The position numbers and the translations under genes are program-made. Positions 5,784 to 6,706 of a stretch of DNA of 6,706 nucleotides are shown one piece after another; within the stretch, counting starts at the first letter, position 1; each line of letters starts with the position of its first letter. The DNA is taken from the NCBI GenBank assembly GCA_948435975.1, contig CAOJHG010000124.1:1-6706 (forward strand), written 5' to 3'. The stretch comes from an uncultured Oscillibacter sp. (lineage in GTDB: Bacteria > Bacillota > Clostridia > Oscillospirales > Oscillospiraceae). The notes under the pieces are model-generated. The model was given only the letters and a program-made list of their open reading frames with translations. It ran no database searches and was not told the origin of the DNA.

Positions 5784-5812
5784 TGGAATTTTCCGAACAG
5801 GTCTGCTATAAT
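5784..5812 (+). promoter_or_regulatory. Extended -10 promoter for the rightward genes
   Basis: TGCTATAAT (5804-5812) is a perfect extended -10 element. The -35 region (TGGAAT at 5784-5789, 17-bp spacer) is poor, as is usual for extended -10 promoters. The start would be near 5819, with a leader of about 78 bases before the coding region. The leader holds a short imperfect stem (GGGTGGTT near 5865 with AACCCGCC near 5877) just before the ribosome site. Confidence 0.65.
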
Positions 5813-5896
5813 AATATCAAACTGTGCGCTGCGTCCAGAGAGGTGGAGCCAGGCAATTTTTGAGGGTGGTTTTCAGAACCCGCCGCAGGAGGTGTT

Positions 5897-6316
5897 ATGA
5901 TGAAAATTGAACTGACCGAGCAGCAATACCGTTATCTGCTGGACCTGGTCTACATAGGCAACTGGGTGCTCAACTCCACACGGGAAAACGACCGTATCCA
6001 TGAGTATGACCAGGTGGAGAGCCTGATTTTCTCCCACTGCCTCCGCCATGGCATGACCAAGCTGGTGGAACTGTACCAGGGAGACTTGATCCCTTCCCGT
6101 GCCTTCGCCGACGGCGGCATCCACGAGGCTATCGAGAATTACGAGGATGTGGTATTTTATGAGATTCTGGCAGAGGAGCTGGCCCTGCGGGACATGGACG
6201 GCGAACCCCTCACCCGGGAGAACTACGGCGCCCTGATGGACCGCATCGACACCTATCTTTCCGAGTTCGACGAGCACGGCACGGACAACATCTCCGTGGA
6301 CCTGGACGAATCATGA
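5897..6316 (+). CDS. Conserved-looking hypothetical protein, function unknown
   Basis: An acidic soluble protein of 139 residues. It begins MMKIELTEQQYRYLLDLVYIGNWVLNS, which suggests an amphipathic helical N-terminus, and ends in a very acidic DEHGTDNISVDLDES tail. I see no signal peptide, membrane helix or catalytic motif. The composition and opening resemble uncharacterised small proteins common in gut Clostridia, but I cannot name a family. AGGAGG at 5887-5892 is 4 bases from the first ATG and 7 from the second (5900), so the second may be the true start. The strong ribosome site, a promoter at 5784-5812 and normal codon use support a real gene. It is followed after 44 bp by a DUF362 gene in the same direction, probably in one transcript. 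Confidence 0.85.
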   Translation: MMKIELTEQQYRYLLDLVYIGNWVLNSTRENDRIHEYDQVESLIFSHCLRHGMTKLVELYQGDLIPSRAFADGGIHEAIENYEDVVFYEILAEELALRDMDGEPLTRENYGALMDRIDTYLSEFDEHGTDNISVDLDES

Positions 6317-6360
6317 GCGCAATGGCAATTTGAACGATAGGGAAAAGGAGAAAAGCAAAC

Positions 6361-6706
6361 ATGGCAGAGAAAGCAAAGGTCTATTTCGCAGACTTCCGCT
6401 GTCCAAGCTGGCGGGAGAATCTGCCCCAGAAGCTGGCCCGCCTGATGATGACCGCTGGTTTCGGCGAGATCGACATGGAAGGCAAGTACGCCGCCATCAA
6501 GATGCACTTCGGCGAGCCGGGGAACCTGGCCTACCTGCGTCCTAACTGGGCCAAGGCGGTGGCGGACCTGGTGAAGTCTCTTGGCGGCAAACCCTTTCTG
6601 ACGGACTGCAACACCCTTTATGTCGGCGGGCGGAAGAATGCCCTGGACCACATCAAGTCCGCCTATGTCAACGGCTTCACCCCCTATTCCACCGGCTGCC
6701 ACATCC
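6361..6706 (+). CDS. DUF362 domain protein, N-terminal part (cut by window edge)
   Basis: The first 115 residues of a DUF362-family protein. Diagnostic stretches are AAIKMHFGEPGNLAYLRP (residues 44-61), GGKPFLTDCNTLYVGGRKNALDH (75-97) and AYVNGFTPYSTGC (101-113). In the family this domain is often followed by a ferredoxin-like segment with two 4Fe-4S clusters; that part lies beyond the window and cannot be checked. The biochemical role is unsettled; an iron-sulfur or redox function is inferred from the family. The start is ATG at 6361, with AAAGGAG about 10 bases upstream. No signal peptide is visible, so it is probably cytoplasmic. It lies 44 bp after the upstream hypothetical gene, with no terminator seen between them. 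Confidence 0.9.
   Translation, partial: MAEKAKVYFADFRCPSWRENLPQKLARLMMTAGFGEIDMEGKYAAIKMHFGEPGNLAYLRPNWAKAVADLVKSLGGKPFLTDCNTLYVGGRKNALDHIKSAYVNGFTPYSTGCHI

Noticed and set aside
5785..5794. GGAATTTTCC in the murI divergent region as an operator.
   Set aside because: The symmetric arms are only 4 bp and the motif is not repeated elsewhere in the window.
6313..6333. A six-codon frame overlapping the stop of the hypothetical gene (ATGA).
   Set aside because: It is too short and has no dedicated ribosome site. Such overlaps are common by chance.
6253..6702. A leftward frame opposite the DUF362 gene.
   Set aside because: The plus strand encodes clear DUF362 motifs with a good ribosome site. 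The leftward frame lacks a ribosome site or a recognisable product.

Overview
The window looks like chromosomal DNA from an anaerobic, fairly GC-rich member of the Clostridia, probably Oscillospirales (inference). The signs are strong AGGAGG-type ribosome binding sites, a DUF3793 gene beside ferrous-iron transport genes, a murI-ywiB-argS cluster, and the general character of the proteins. I see no mobile element, CRISPR array, tRNA or rRNA.

Left part (1-2302, all minus strand): a ferrous-iron uptake operon read right to left. It has two small FeoA proteins (1215-1427 and 979-1200) and then the start of FeoB (886 to the left edge, GTPase domain only). Upstream of it, separated by a terminator-like hairpin, is a DUF3793 gene (1748-2302) of unknown function with a cysteine-rich C-terminus. 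Both units have a sigma-A-type promoter beginning TTGACA with a 17-bp spacer and an A-rich upstream segment. Both carry inverted repeats of the form GTTAG-N6-CTAAC. Two good repeats lie in the DUF3793 leader, one good and one imperfect at the feoA promoter, and a weaker one just before feoB. This points to one metal-responsive repressor controlling both units, and is the most interesting signal in the window.

Middle (2543-5660, minus strand): a housekeeping cluster transcribed murI (glutamate racemase), then ywiB (DUF1934), then argS (arginyl-tRNA synthetase). murI and ywiB overlap slightly. murI has a clear TATAAT promoter in the divergent region at 5661-5896.

Right part (5897-6706, plus strand): an unrecognised acidic 139-residue protein driven by an extended -10 promoter, followed 44 bp later by the start of a DUF362-family protein that runs off the window. 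The two are probably cotranscribed.

The long open frames opposite feoB, argS, ywiB and murI are antisense shadows and are not annotated.
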